Assembly: GCA_028753945.1 (NCBI GenBank)
Contig: JAPNXP010000013.1
Span: forward strand, 2,480,001-2,544,000
Length of the DNA: 64,000 nt
Reading direction: 5' to 3'
Origin: Hexactinellida sp. DTS-2022
Lineage: Eukaryota > Porifera > Hexactinellida
Part shown: one piece after another, positions 1 through 11,084 of the stretch
Numbering within the stretch: the stretch's first letter is position 1
How the letters are laid out: each line of letters opens with the position of its first letter
The notes under the pieces: generated by a model
The model's input: only the letters and a program-made list of their open reading frames with translations
Databases searched by the model: none
What the model was told of the DNA's origin: nothing
Made by a program: the position numbers and the translations under genes

Positions 1-2
1 AG

Positions 3-1778
3 TTAAAGGCCTTGCAGCAAATGCTACATGAGGTTAACCCCTATGTCTCTCACTTCAAGCACGCAGTTGATCTAATGCGAGCACAAGGAGGAGTGGACAT
101 CAGGTTGATCATCAGAGCTGATGGTTGCCCAGACCCACGCCGATACAATGCTCCTTCTGCTCCTGAAATTGCAGTGCTGCTCCCAGGTGGAGGTTACTCT
201 GAGGGAGTTACAAACAGGGATATTGTACTGCATGCCCACAGTGGTGGTCTCAAAAGGATCACAGAAACACACTGTGCGTATGACTCGCTACATTATGTCT
301 TACTGTTTCCCCTAGGAAATGATGGCTGGCACCTTGGTATCCCTCATAGCAGAGGTAGACGCGATGTTACTGCACTGGAGTTCTATAGCTATCGCCTGAT
401 GCTCAGGGGCGGGCTTAACCACCTGCACCTCTCGGGAAGGCTATTCCACCAGTATATCGTTGACATGTACGCTAAGATTGAGCAGCAGCGGCTCAACTAC
501 ATTAAGCTCAATCAGCAGAAGATCCGAGTGGATCTGTATAGTGGATTGGCTGATGCTGTTGCCAAAGGAGACACTAATGCGACTGATTTGGGACGGAATA
601 TTATTCTACCCTCGAGCTATACCAACTCTCCGAGGCAAATGTTCCAACTTTACCAGGACGCAATGACAATAGTGCGGAAATTTGGTAAGCCAGATTTATT
701 CATTACATTTACATGTAATCCGCTTTGGGACGAAATAACGAGTAGTCTTTTGCCTAACCAGAAGGCTACTGATCGTCCCGATTTAATTGTTCGTGTTTTT
801 AAACAAAAGCTAAGGGAATTACTAGATGACATTCTTAAGAAACATGTTCTTGGTAAAACCGTTGCACACGTCTACACAATTGAATTTCAGAAGCGTGGTC
901 TTCCGCATGCTCATATATTGGTGATCTTAGCTGATGATTGCAAACCACGTGACCCTTCTGATTACGATAAGATTGTATGTGCTGAACTTCCTGATCCTGA
1001 TCTCAATCCGAGATTGCATCAAATTGTGAAGCGCTGTATGTTACATGGCCCATGTGGTACTGCAAAGAAGGCTGCTGTTTGTATGCGCAATGGTTCATGT
1101 GCTAAACAATACCCAAAGAAATTCTCTGACGTTACTACCACCACTAAGGATGGTTACCCATTGTATCGGCGCAGAGATAACTCCCGTACTGTAGAGGTAG
1201 CAGGCATGAAACTTGACAATCGCTGGGTTGTACCATATAACCCATACCTTTTGTTAAAGTATAATGCTCACATTAACGTTGAAATTTGCAGCACAGTTAG
1301 AGCAGTTAAGTACCTCTATAAGTATGTCTATAAAGGCCATGACCGAGCCATTATCGAGTTCCAGTCGGGTGATCACACTGATAAACCCCGGCAGGTAGAT
1401 GAAGTATCTAATTATGTGGAAGCTCGGTATATATCTGCATGTGAGGCTTGCTATAGAATATTTTCTTACGATCTCCATGCTAATCTGCCACATGTGATGA
1501 GGTTAGCTCTTCATCTTGAAAATCAGCAATCTGTCGTTTTTCGAGATGACGCTGATATTGAGGATGTGTTAAGTGTAGAAAAACATTCCACTCTAACAGG
1601 ATGGTTTCTAGCTAACCAAAAATTTCCATCTGCTCGGGCAATTTCTTACTTAGATTTTCTGAATATTTTGTATGGGATAAAACTAAGCGAGAATGGAAGC
1701 CGCGAGTTAAGGGGCACGGTAAGATGGTTGGCCGAGTGTTTTCTGCTCATCCAACTGAGGGAGAGCAGTTCTTCTTGA
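3..1778 (+). pseudogene. Helitron Rep (HUH endonuclease) part, 5' end outside window
   Basis: This reading frame is already open at the window edge, so the protein starts upstream; the first in-window ATG is at 21. It encodes the rolling-circle replication initiator half of a Helitron RepHel protein, which nicks and rejoins single-stranded DNA during transposition. The metal-binding His-x-His is in GLPHAHILVIL (codons at 906 and 912). The catalytic tyrosine motif is KYLYKYVYKG (tyrosine codons 1311-1331). Family members continue directly into a helicase; here the frame shifts near 1716-1724, so this frame ends at 1778 in an unrelated tail while the next frame carries the helicase. The break makes the element non-functional as read, unless it is a sequencing error. 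Confidence 0.93.
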
Positions 1779-3340
1779 GAATTCTGTTGAATCACGTCAC
1801 TGCCTGTACAAGCTTTGAGGCTATTCGTACTCTTCCTGACGGAACTGTTTGTGGTACCTTCAAGGAGGCCGCATGCCACCGCGGATTGCTGGAAGATGAT
1901 AGCGAATATGATATGTGTTTGGATATGGCTGCTTCGTGGCATATGCCTCCACAGTTACGTCATCTATTCGTTACCATTCTACTCTATAACGAACCATGTA
2001 ATCCTGCGGCTCTTTGGGAAAAGTATAAATTTGCTTTTTCTGATGACTTTCTGCATCGTGCTAGAAAATCTGTGCCCGATATCGAGGTCGATGAGCACAT
2101 ACTTAATGCTGTATTAGTGGATATTGATAAGCGTTTGCAAAACCAGGGTAAATCTCTAGCAGATTTCCCAGGGATGCCAATACCCATTCATACCAGAAGT
2201 CCATACGAGGAGGCTCTTCTAATTCAGAGAGAATTAGATTATAACGTTGATGAGCAGCTAGCAATAGTTGTTCATGATGTTCCTTCTCTTAATTCTGATC
2301 AGCTTAGTGTATTTACCTCTATAATAGCAGCGGTAAATGATCCTGAGCAGTATCCCAAAATATTCTTTGTAGATGGTCCCGGGGGCACAGGGAAGACATT
2401 CCTTTATAATATACTTTTGGCTCAAGTTCGCTCGAAGAGTCAAATTGCCCTTGGGTTAGCTAGCAGTGGCATAGCCGCTCTCCTCCTCGCAGGAGGGCGG
2501 ACTGTCCACTCTAGGTTGAAAGTTCCCATTGATATCAATGAGTTATCTGTATGTAACATTTCGAAACAGAGTGCTTTGGCACAGCTAATTAAGCGTACAA
2601 AACTTTTGGTATGGGATGAAGCGTGCATGTCAAATAAGCATGTAGCTGAGTGTGTTGATCGCAGTTTGAGGGATATTTGTTCCTGTGATCTCCCCTTTGG
2701 TGGCAAAGTAATGGTTTTTGGAGGCGACTTCCGCCAGATACCCCCAGTGGTTAAGCATGGGTCGAGAGCCGAAGTGGTCTCTTCCTGTCTGAACAGGTCA
2801 TATCTCTGGCGTTATGTTAAAGTAATGAAGCTAACTATAAATATGCGCCTCCAAACATTATTGTCACAAGATGCCCTCGAGGTCAGTAAATTTTCCAACT
2901 TTTTATTAAGAGTAGGAGAAGGCACTGAACCTGAGGATGAAAATCAAATGATTCACATAGATAACAAATTTGTAGTACCAGGTGATTCCATTACAGACTT
3001 GGTTACTTCAGTCTATGGTGATATAAATGTAAATTATGCTGATCGTGATTATGTAAGTCAAAAAATTATTCTGTGTCCTAAAAATGATACAGCTGATTTA
3101 ATAAACGATTACGTAATTCATCAGCTTCCTGGTGATGGTATAACTCTGTTGAGCGCAGATTCTGTAGAAGGTTCTGCTGCAGTAAATTTTCCAAATGAGT
3201 TTTTAAATTCCATCACTCCTAACGGTATGCCCCCTCATCGGCTATTCTTGAAATTGTTTGCGACTGTAATTCTATTGCGTAACCTTGATCCCGATGAGGG
3301 TCTTTGTAATGGTACTCGGTTGATTATTAGAGCATTCTAA
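1724..3340 (+). pseudogene. Helitron Pif1-like helicase, N-terminal and central part
   Basis: This is the SF1 (Pif1/RecD-like) helicase half of the Helitron RepHel protein, in a frame one step from the Rep frame. The first residues, around GRVFSAHPTEGEQFFLRILLN, are the linker typical of Helitrons just before the helicase. Walker A is GPGGTGKT at residues 218-225 (codons from 2375). Walker B is LLVWDEA near residue 297, followed by GGDFRQIPPV. An in-frame TAA at 3338-3340 interrupts the helicase and the same frame continues after it, so there are two lesions (frameshift plus stop) in an otherwise long open protein. This suggests fairly recent inactivation. Confidence 0.93.
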
Positions 3341-4636
3341 AACCGAGTAATTGACGCGGAGATCGCAACTGGTACAAACAAGCATAAGCGAGTGTTTATA
3401 CCACGAATTATATTGACTTCTTCTGAGTCTGAACTTCCATTTATTCTAAGAAGGAGGCAGTTTCCAATCCGCTTGGCCTATTGTATCACAATTAACAAAG
3501 GGCAAGGTCAGAGTTTGGATACCGTTGGTCTATATCTGCCATCCCCTGAAGCCATTTTTAGTCATGGCCAACTCTATGTTGCATTGAGTAGAGTTAAAAA
3601 TCCATTGGGACTAAAAATAATGGTATGTGGAACTGACAAATCAAAATCTGGGGAAGTTTGGATTAGAAATGTAGTCTATAGGGAAGTTTTTAAATCCTCT
3701 TCTAAAATTGAGCCCATAGAAGACATACATGAAATATGTTCTCTATTGAATGAAACATTCCCAAGTTCCCAATTGACAATGACTCCTTTGCCTGAGGCTA
3801 TTGCTCCTGCAAAGAGAGAGTCTGTCCCAAATATATCTGATGGCAAAGGTAAAATCATGAAACTTTTTGAGTTTAATGACAGTACTATTAGCCCATTGGA
3901 AGTTATAGACAAAATGGATATAGCTGAAAACACTGTATCACCATTATCAGATCGTGAATGTATATTTGATGCAATCATTCGAGATCCATTCGATTTGTCA
4001 GAGTATTTTCTCAATGGTACGGTGAATAATCTTACTATCCCAATGCGGCAGAAGTTTGCGCATTGTATTGGATTACACGCGATACTAATTTTACCTATCC
4101 GTGAGACTCGAAGTGCAGTAAGCAATTATTACACCTCACTTAAAGCACAACTGACAACATATTTTGGTCAGAATGTTTCAGTGTATAATGTTCAACCAGA
4201 TGGTAACTGTTTGTACCGTACCCTATCTCATATAATATTTGGCACTGAAAATTATTTCGAGATATTAAAGTACAATCTGATTAATACATTCATTACCAGT
4301 ACCCAGCATCATTACAATGTTATGCGCACATCTGGCATACACAGTGAGCAGGAATTGCATGAACATATTAACGCTATTTCTGCACCCAATGCTTGGGGTA
4401 CAAATGTTGAACTTAATATGTTAGCCGCCTTGGCTGGAATTGACATATTATCAGTTGACTGTACTCATGTCAACTCAATGAATTGGAACATTCTCCCTAA
4501 CTATTTACACAATAAGTTAGACACTCCTATTGAATGTGATCCGATTTTTAATGCACAGAAAGTCTGTATTTTACATCATAGACTTAGTAGCCGTCTAGAA
4601 GGAAATGAACATTTTGATTCCTTCTTTTTTGCTTAG
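3341..4636 (+). pseudogene. Helitron helicase C-terminus fused to an OTU cysteine protease domain
   Basis: This continues the helicase frame past the TAA at 3338. The first Met is at 3392. It holds the last helicase motifs ([19 protein letters not shown] and [11 protein letters not shown]). After a spacer of about 130 residues comes an OTU-type deubiquitinase-like domain: [13 protein letters not shown], with the catalytic-type Asp-Gly-Asn-Cys (Cys codon 4208-4210), and a C-terminal NEHFDS that is the likely His site (codon 4610). OTU domains cleave ubiquitin-type isopeptide bonds and are known passengers of some animal Helitrons. The last 281 bases recur at 6611-6891 as a truncated copy. The TAG at 4634-4636 ends the protein. 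Confidence 0.9.
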
Positions 4637-5579
4637 TAATGTTTCATCGCATTGATGAATATTACGTCGGCTGCTTACAGTTCAGGCTCTCTAAGGTCAG
4701 AACTAGCGCCCTTCTTGATGAGTTCATAAGTTCATAACTTAGAAAATTATTTCAATCAAAGTTTTTGATACTCATCATTTTTTATTGGCCAGGAGTTTAA
4801 TTACTCTTTATGATCACTTATCTGATTATTTTATGGCTCCGGCTGCTGTGGGCTCTGTTATACTTGATTATATTTGGTATCTACACGAGACCCACTTAGC
4901 GCCATTAAATCTGTGCAATTTTTGTATTATTACATTTCACATATAATTTCATAACACTCGATACCTACACTCGATACCTTCCAGTCATCAAATTCACGAA
5001 ACAAAAAGATAAATCATGATAGTGTACCCCAGTAGAACTATAAGCATGTCTATCAACATTCAGAATCATTTCACAATAAGGTTAGTAATTATTATTGTGT
5101 ATTCATTGATACATTTGTTACCCAGTTTTACAAAATAGAATGAGCTGTACAAAGGTAAATACTAAGCAATAATCACTCTGTCTCAATAACTACTATACAC
5201 TGGGTATTGAGTTAAAAAAAGGACTTTCAGCAACATTCCTATTTTTCAATCCGACTTTTCAATCCTTTCAATATTTTGAACAACTTTTCGATCCGAAAAT
5301 ACTGAAATCAACAGACTACTTTTCAATCTGAAGACCATTTCACAATAAGGTGAGTAATTTACTTGAAATTAATTGTGTAATTCCTAGATATAAGATATAC
5401 GTATTCCTGCTTAATTACAACTGCTGGAGCTAGATAGGCAATTAAATTTAACTTAGTCGCTAATTCTCATTCAAACTAATCTATGTGTAAGGATCTAAAA
5501 CATATAAATATATTCATCTGAAACAATGTAATATAATTCGAAAAATACTATTTAATAATATGGAAACGGAAAGTGAAAA
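4356..5579. repeat. 1,224-bp direct duplication, copy 1
   Basis: Bases 4356-5579 recur at 6611-7834 with a constant offset of 2,255, so there is no net insertion or deletion. I saw no mismatch in the stretches I compared. The copy covers the last 92 codons of the OTU domain, its 3' untranslated DNA and the first bases of the small gene at 7815. The 5' limit is exact (t versus a at the base before); the 3' limit falls at 5579/7834. Confidence 0.95.
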
Positions 5580-6250
5580 AAACAACAACAAAGACTCATA
5601 TTAGAATAATATAAATGCAAAATTCGTATTCAGCACACTTGTTCACTTATAATACCTATTGAAAGTTAACTTCTAGGTTGATTTTGAATTTTCATTAAAT
5701 TGTTTAGCTATTTTGAGTAAACAACAACAACAAATATTCATATTCTAAAATTTAAACGCGAAATTCGTGTTCAACATACTTGTTTACCTATAATACCCGT
5801 TGAAAGCTAACTTCTAGGTTGATTTTGAATTTTCATTAATTTGTTTACCTATTTTGTGTAAACAACAACAACAAATATTCATATTCTAAAATTTAAACGC
5901 GAAATTCGTGTTCAACATACTTGTTTACCTATAATACCCGTTGAAAGCTAACTTCTAGGTTGATTTTGAATTTTCATTAATTTGTTTACCTATTTTGTGT
6001 AAACAACAACAACAAATATTCATATTAGAAAAATATAACCGCGAAAATCGTCTTCAGCATACTTGTTTACCTATAATACCCGTGAAAGCTAACTTCTAGG
6101 TTGATTTTGAATTTTCATTAATTTGTTTACCTATTTGTGTAAACAACAACAACAAATATTCATATTAGAAAAATATAACCGCGAAAATCGTCTTCAGCAT
6201 ACTTGTTTACCTATTATAACAATTGTTTACCTATTATAACATTTGAAAGT
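5577..6250. repeat. 141-bp tandem repeat, five units
   Basis: Units start at about 5577, 5719, 5860, 6001 and 6141 (spacing 142, 141, 141, 140). Each opens with an (AAC)n tract and holds AAATTCGTGTTCAACATACT and TTGTTTACCTATAATACCCG or variants. The last unit is shortened and runs into the family B terminus. Confidence 0.92.
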
Positions 6251-6363
6251 TAGTTTATATCCCAATATTAATTGCGGTTTTTATTCCCCCATCACTTTAA
6301 TATAATCCGGACAAACACACACACACACACAAACAAACAACAATCGAGATTTAATAATATAGA
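5577..6363 (-). mobile_element. Non-autonomous Helitron-like family B, minus orientation, with internal tandem units
   Basis: Read on the minus strand from 6363 it begins TCTATATTATTAAATCTCG after an A, the Helitron-type A|TC start. It continues with GT-rich DNA (the reverse of the (CA)n at 6312-6330) and the block seen again at 33243-33420, 34140-34364 and 58020-58283. Its far end dissolves into five 141-bp units. The family's hairpin end is missing, so this copy is 3'-truncated. Confidence 0.7.
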
Positions 6364-6610
6364 TTAATGCAATGTATCATTAGTAAGTTTAATGTTAATA
6401 AACTACTGAGTAACATTATTAATACTAATTTATTGACCACACTTTAATCACTAGTGTGGTTTGCTCTGGAAATTTCCCGCTTAACGATATCACAATTTTT
6501 GATAAAGCTGATTAAAAATATTAATTTTTAATTTTTAATTCCCCGTCCCAAAAGGGGTGCTTGTTTAATATTAATTTGTATACGAGTATACTTATACGAG
6601 TATACTTATA
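6364..6610. other. Short unique AT-rich spacer
   Basis: About 250 bases with no coding signal, between the family B terminus and the second copy of the duplication. It ends in a short repeat of TACGAGTATACTTA at the junction. Confidence 0.5.
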
Positions 6611-6891
6611 TGCATGAACATATTAACGCTATTTCTGCACCCAATGCTTGGGGTACAAATGTTGAACTTAATATGTTAGCCGCCTTGGCTGGAATTGACA
6701 TATTATCAGTTGACTGTACTCATGTCAACTCAATGAATTGGAACATTCTCCCTAACTATTTACACAATAAGTTAGACACTCCTATTGAATGTGATCCGAT
6801 TTTTAATGCACAGAAAGTCTGTATTTTACATCATAGACTTAGTAGCCGTCTAGAAGGAAATGAACATTTTGATTCCTTCTTTTTTGCTTAG
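6610..6891 (+). pseudogene. Truncated second copy of the Helitron OTU C-terminus
   Basis: A 93-codon open frame beginning at a chance ATG formed at the duplication junction. It repeats the last 92 residues of the OTU protein, including [16 protein letters not shown] and the NEHFDS His site, but lacks the Asp-Gly-Asn-Cys nucleophile, so it cannot be a working protease. It is a by-product of the 1,224-bp duplication. Confidence 0.85.
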
Positions 6892-7834
6892 TAATGTTTC
6901 ATCGCATTGATGAATATTACGTCGGCTGCTTACAGTTCAGGCTCTCTAAGGTCAGAACTAGCGCCCTTCTTGATGAGTTCATAAGTTCATAACTTAGAAA
7001 ATTATTTCAATCAAAGTTTTTGATACTCATCATTTTTTATTGGCCAGGAGTTTAATTACTCTTTATGATCACTTATCTGATTATTTTATGGCTCCGGCTG
7101 CTGTGGGCTCTGTTATACTTGATTATATTTGGTATCTACACGAGACCCACTTAGCGCCATTAAATCTGTGCAATTTTTGTATTATTACATTTCACATATA
7201 ATTTCATAACACTCGATACCTACACTCGATACCTTCCAGTCATCAAATTCACGAAACAAAAAGATAAATCATGATAGTGTACCCCAGTAGAACTATAAGC
7301 ATGTCTATCAACATTCAGAATCATTTCACAATAAGGTTAGTAATTATTATTGTGTATTCATTGATACATTTGTTACCCAGTTTTACAAAATAGAATGAGC
7401 TGTACAAAGGTAAATACTAAGCAATAATCACTCTGTCTCAATAACTACTATACACTGGGTATTGAGTTAAAAAAAGGACTTTCAGCAACATTCCTATTTT
7501 TCAATCCGACTTTTCAATCCTTTCAATATTTTGAACAACTTTTCGATCCGAAAATACTGAAATCAACAGACTACTTTTCAATCTGAAGACCATTTCACAA
7601 TAAGGTGAGTAATTTACTTGAAATTAATTGTGTAATTCCTAGATATAAGATATACGTATTCCTGCTTAATTACAACTGCTGGAGCTAGATAGGCAATTAA
7701 ATTTAACTTAGTCGCTAATTCTCATTCAAACTAATCTATGTGTAAGGATCTAAAACATATAAATATATTCATCTGAAACAATGTAATATAATTCGAAAAA
7801 TACTATTTAATAATATGGAAACGGAAAGTGAAAA
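6611..7834. repeat. 1,224-bp direct duplication, copy 2
   Basis: Second copy of 4356-5579. Here the ATGGAAACGGAAAGTG start continues into the full small gene at 7815-8117, whereas copy 1 runs into A-rich Helitron-like DNA. Copy 2 therefore looks like the original 3' flank. Near-identity means the event is recent or an assembly duplication. Confidence 0.95.
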
Positions 7835-8117
7835 TTACGACACTGTGCCCCCTGCCAACGACACTGTGCCCCCTGCCAACGACACTGTGCCCCCTGCCAT
7901 CAACTCAAATCCTAAAAAATGGAAAAACAGGAATAGAGGCAGGAGAGGAGGCGCCACTGTAAACCAGCAGTTGGCATTTAGAATGCTGGATGTTTTGGAC
8001 AAGGTGCTCAAGGTAATTTACATTATGTCATTGTAACTATTATGGTACTTCATATTTCTTTTTCCCTATTTTTAGCCAAAACAGCAGTTCAAGAAAAAGA
8101 AGAAAAGATTAGTGTAA
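7815..8117 (+). CDS. Small spliced gene for a basic, lysine-tailed protein (unrecognised)
   Basis: I do not recognise this protein. Exon 1 (7815-8012) starts at an ATG and holds three copies of a 21-bp repeat giving DTVPPAN. It then has a basic Arg/Asn stretch (NRNRGRRGG) and a short helix-like segment (QQLAFRMLDVLDKVLK). A 63-bp intron at 8013-8075 begins GTAATT and ends in a T-rich tract plus TTTTTAG. Exon 2 (8076-8117) adds PKQQFKKKKKRLV and a TAA. The spliced product is 79 residues; splicing keeps the frame and gives a nuclear-localisation-like tail. Unspliced, it ends at 8036. It lies inside or beside the Helitron, so it may be a captured gene fragment or a Helitron accessory gene. Confidence 0.5.
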
Positions 8118-8330
8118 ATAATATTAATTAACATTTAGATAATTATAAGATTAGCATAATAATAATATATAATAATGAAATCAGTATAGTGTAATTTGCA
8201 TAATCTTAAGTTTTAGATTAGAGGGAATACTAATAGAGCATGATAAGGCTTCAACAGGTACATAATTTGTTTACATAAATTACTAACCAACTTCTATCTG
8301 TATTCAGCCAAAATCTCCTAAAGAACTAAC
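8118..8330. other. AT-rich spacer after the small gene
   Basis: No coding or repeat structure seen, apart from another T-rich tract ending in AG near 8309 that could be a further splice acceptor (GTATTCAG|CC). Confidence 0.4.
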
Positions 8331-9180
8331 ACAATCAACAGCACTCTCTACTAAGTTACTATCTACGGGGTACCGAGTCAACGAATAAACAATCAATAGC
8401 ACTCTCTACTAAGTTCCTATCTACGGGGTATCGAGTCAACCAATACACAATCAACAGCACTCTCTACTAAGTTCCTATCTACGGGGTATCGAGTCAACGA
8501 ATAAACAATCAACAGCACTCTCTACTAAGTTCCTATCTACGGGGTATCGAGTCAACCAATACACAATCAACAGCACTCTCTACTAAGTTCCTATCTACGG
8601 GGTACCGAGTCAACGAATAAACAATCAACAGCACTCTCTACTAAGTTCCTATCTACGGGGTATCGAGTCAACCAATACACAATCAACAGCACTCTCTACT
8701 AAGTTCCTATCTACGGGGTATCGAGTCAACGAATAAACAATCAACAGCACTCTCTACTAAGTTCCTATCTACGGGGTATCGAGTCAACCAATACACAATC
8801 AACAGCACTCTCTACTAAGTTCCTATCTACGGGATATCGAGTCAACGAATACACAATCAACAGCACTCTCTACTAAGTTACTATCTACGGGGTATCGAGT
8901 CAACGAATACACAATCAACAGCACTCTCTACTAAGTTACTATCTACGGGGTACCGAGTCAACGAATACACAATCAACAGCACTCTCTACTAAGTTCCTAT
9001 CTACGGGGTATCGAGTCAACAAATACAGAATCAACAGCACTCTCTACTAAGTTCCTATCTACGGGGTATCGAGTCAACGAATACACAATCAACAGCACTC
9101 TCTAAGGAGTTCCTATCTACGGGGTATCGAGTCAACGAATACACAATCAACAGCACTCTCTAAGGAGTTCCTATCTACTA
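8331..9180. repeat. 58-bp satellite array, 15 units, with 116-bp higher-order pattern
   Basis: The landmark GCACTCTCTA recurs at 8341, 8399, 8457 and every 58 bp to 9153. The last unit is cut off. Units 1-8 alternate strictly between ends CGAATAAAC and CCAATACAC, so the first half is really a 116-bp repeat. Units 9-14 are simple 58-bp copies with CGAATACAC or CAAATACAG. Units 14 and 15 read CTAAGGAG instead of CTACTAAG. The unit length is not a multiple of three, so it is not coding. Confidence 0.97.
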
Positions 9181-9543
9181 ACAAAAGCTCAATGAGCAAC
9201 AACTTCCATATCCATAGGTGTCACTCGAAGGGAGAAGGGGCCTGGTAACACGAGTGGCTCGCAGTAGACTCTTAGTAGTTTTGCTGTGTAAACCCTCCAG
9301 GGGATTGGAAGTACAATTGTGTAAACAATTATAGTTTTAATTCAAGTGGTATGCATGTTCTATTATATAATGTTTCAAATTATATCATATACCATTAATA
9401 GCAATTAAATCTCCAGTGCCTTACAAACTATAAATCTCGGGATAAATATCGTTGTAAGCTAAGCAACATTTTGGTTGAGCAAACTAAATAATTCCCGAAG
9501 GTCATACAGGCAGAATTCAACCGATATATTTAGTAACTAATTA

Positions 9544-10050
9544 TCATAGATCGTTGAGTTAATGTATATTATAGTTGCTATTTGAGAAAAAGAAGTACCA
9601 TGACTGTCTCGATTCTAAATTCCAAAGCTAACAGATCAAAACTATCTTTAGAAATAATTTATTAATTAACTGATTATTAGTTCCAGATTTATCTATTCTA
9701 AAATCGTTACATACAAAGTTACCCGCAATTTAATCTTAAGAAATATTGTCAAATTTATATAAATATAACTCACTATTAATTCCAGAAATTCTCCATCCTA
9801 AAATCGTCACATACCAAAGTTAAGAGAACTAATTAATATTAAGAATCATAGATCGTTGAGTTAATGTATATTATAGTTGCTATTTGAGAAAAAGAGCTAC
9901 CATGACTGTCTCGATTCTAAATTTCAAAGCTAACAGATCAAACTATCTTTAGAAATATTTTATTAATTAACTGATTATTAGTTCCAGATTTATCTATTCT
10001 AAAATCGTTACATACAAAGTTACCCGCAATTTAATCTTAAGAAATATTGT
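9544..10050. repeat. About 301-bp tandem duplication (about 1.7 units)
   Basis: The segment starting TCATAGATCGTTGAGTTAAT at 9544 is repeated from 9846, and both copies run to AAGAAATATTGT (9749 and 10050). A few substitutions and single-base gaps separate them. The second copy abuts the hairpin-rich Helitron end. Confidence 0.93.
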
Positions 10051-10079
10051 AATATAATTATTACTTAATAAGTTTAGAG

Positions 10080-10165
10080 AGGAGTAAGGCCGCATAGCGG
10101 CTGTTAACTTGAGGTGCGTAGCACCGATCTGTCGCAACGCGACCGAGACTGAAGGGCTCGTCTAT
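10080..10165 (+). mobile_element. Helitron-like family B terminus with three mini-hairpins
   Basis: Three consecutive hairpins with 5-bp stems and 3-nt loops: GCCGC-ATA-GCGGC (10089-10101), GGTGC-GTA-GCACC (10113-10125) and GTCGC-AAC-GCGAC (10131-10143). They are followed by a GAAGGGCTCG end. The same end occurs degraded at 33520-33610 and, reversed, at 57930-57990. GC-rich hairpins just inside the end are typical of Helitron-type 3' termini. Confidence 0.7.
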
Positions 10166-10321
10166 TATATTTCGGTTGGTGCGTACTTAAAAACTGTCAG
10201 CTGGAATCAGTTAGTATTTTGATTTAGTGTACGTGACAACTATAATACTTTAATCTTATTGAAGATATGTTAGAGTCTTGTATTCCCTACTTCGTGTTCA
10301 TATCATCTAACAAGTCCGTAT

Positions 10322-10449
10322 TAGACTGATGGAATATGCAAAAGCGGACCCGGATATGGTAAAATCCGGTTCCGGCCGGATCTGTGATCCAGGATCCTGC
10401 GAGGTCCGGATCCGGCCGGAACCAAATAAAGTGGATCCGGTGCATCTCT
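10322..10449. mobile_element. GC-rich hAT-like MITE
   Basis: Dense in CCGGATCC and CCGGCCGG. The right end read inward is TTAGAGATGCACCGGATCC, the terminal sequence of a known hAT-type MITE group. A related end, TTAGGGATGCACCGGATCC, is at 53977. The left end is degenerate. Confidence 0.6.
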
Positions 10450-10797
10450 AATATAATACTGTATAAAATACAACCAGCATATACTTTGAAAGGAATATGT
10501 TTGATATACAAGCGTGGGCCGCAGGCCCGAGTGCAAGTTGTAAGAACGCGAGTAGTTTGGAAAACATGAATAATTTAGGATATATAATATTTTGTGTATT
10601 ATACTATATTTTTATACCCACTATGATTTTCAAATTTATGTAAACCCAATGAATTTCCTATCAACGTACTAGTTGATTTACTGGCTTGAACTTCTAATTT
10701 AGTCTATGACCTACATGTTCACAGTGATAACTCCATAATTTCGAATGATATATAATTCACAAAAATTTATAATTAGCAAATCAAAAATTCAATAATA

Positions 10798-11035
10798 CCG
10801 TATTTCCACGAATAAGCGCCGGGTCAATAAAAATGACATTGGTATGATAACATTTATACACATTAGTTGATCACTGTAATGTAATTCCATTGATTTTGGC
10901 AAATTCGGTAGGTATACTTTTGGAAAACCAATAGAACCGACCAAAATATTATATTCTGGATTTTTCACAAAAATTCAGATAATTTTGGCCCACGAAAACA
11001 ATAAGCGCTGGGGCGCTTATTCGGGGAAATACGGT
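10798..11035. mobile_element. MITE with CCGTATTTCC terminal inverted repeats
   Basis: The ends are CCGTATTTCCACGAATAAGC and, inverted, CCGTATTTCCCCGAATAAGC. GGCGCTTATTCGGGGAAATAC recurs in the related copy at 46945-47203. There is no coding capacity. TA lies next to the left end, as in pogo/mariner elements. Confidence 0.8.
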
Positions 11036-11084
11036 GCCTTAATTGTTCCACTTATATCCTTTGTCCAATGGGGTGAAGACCCCT

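Larger units (their letters stand above)
1..10165 (+). mobile_element. Large Helitron (autonomous type, broken), probable extent
   Basis: RepHel-OTU coding DNA at 3-4636 and, at 10080-10165, the hairpin-rich end shared with shorter elements at 33520-33610 and 57930-57990 suggest one Helitron running from beyond the left edge to about 10165. It would include the duplicated 3' region, the small spliced gene at 7815-8117 and the tandem arrays. That all of this is one element is inference. The alternative is a Helitron ending soon after 4636 with unrelated repeats beyond it. Confidence 0.45.

Noticed and set aside
8331..9180. Regular 58-bp array considered as a CRISPR-like repeat-spacer array
   Set aside because: The whole unit repeats with no variable spacers, and the context is animal DNA with transposons. 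It is a satellite.
10287..10569. Overlapping open frames on both strands
   Set aside because: They cover the GC-rich hAT MITE, whose palindromes lack stop codons on both strands.
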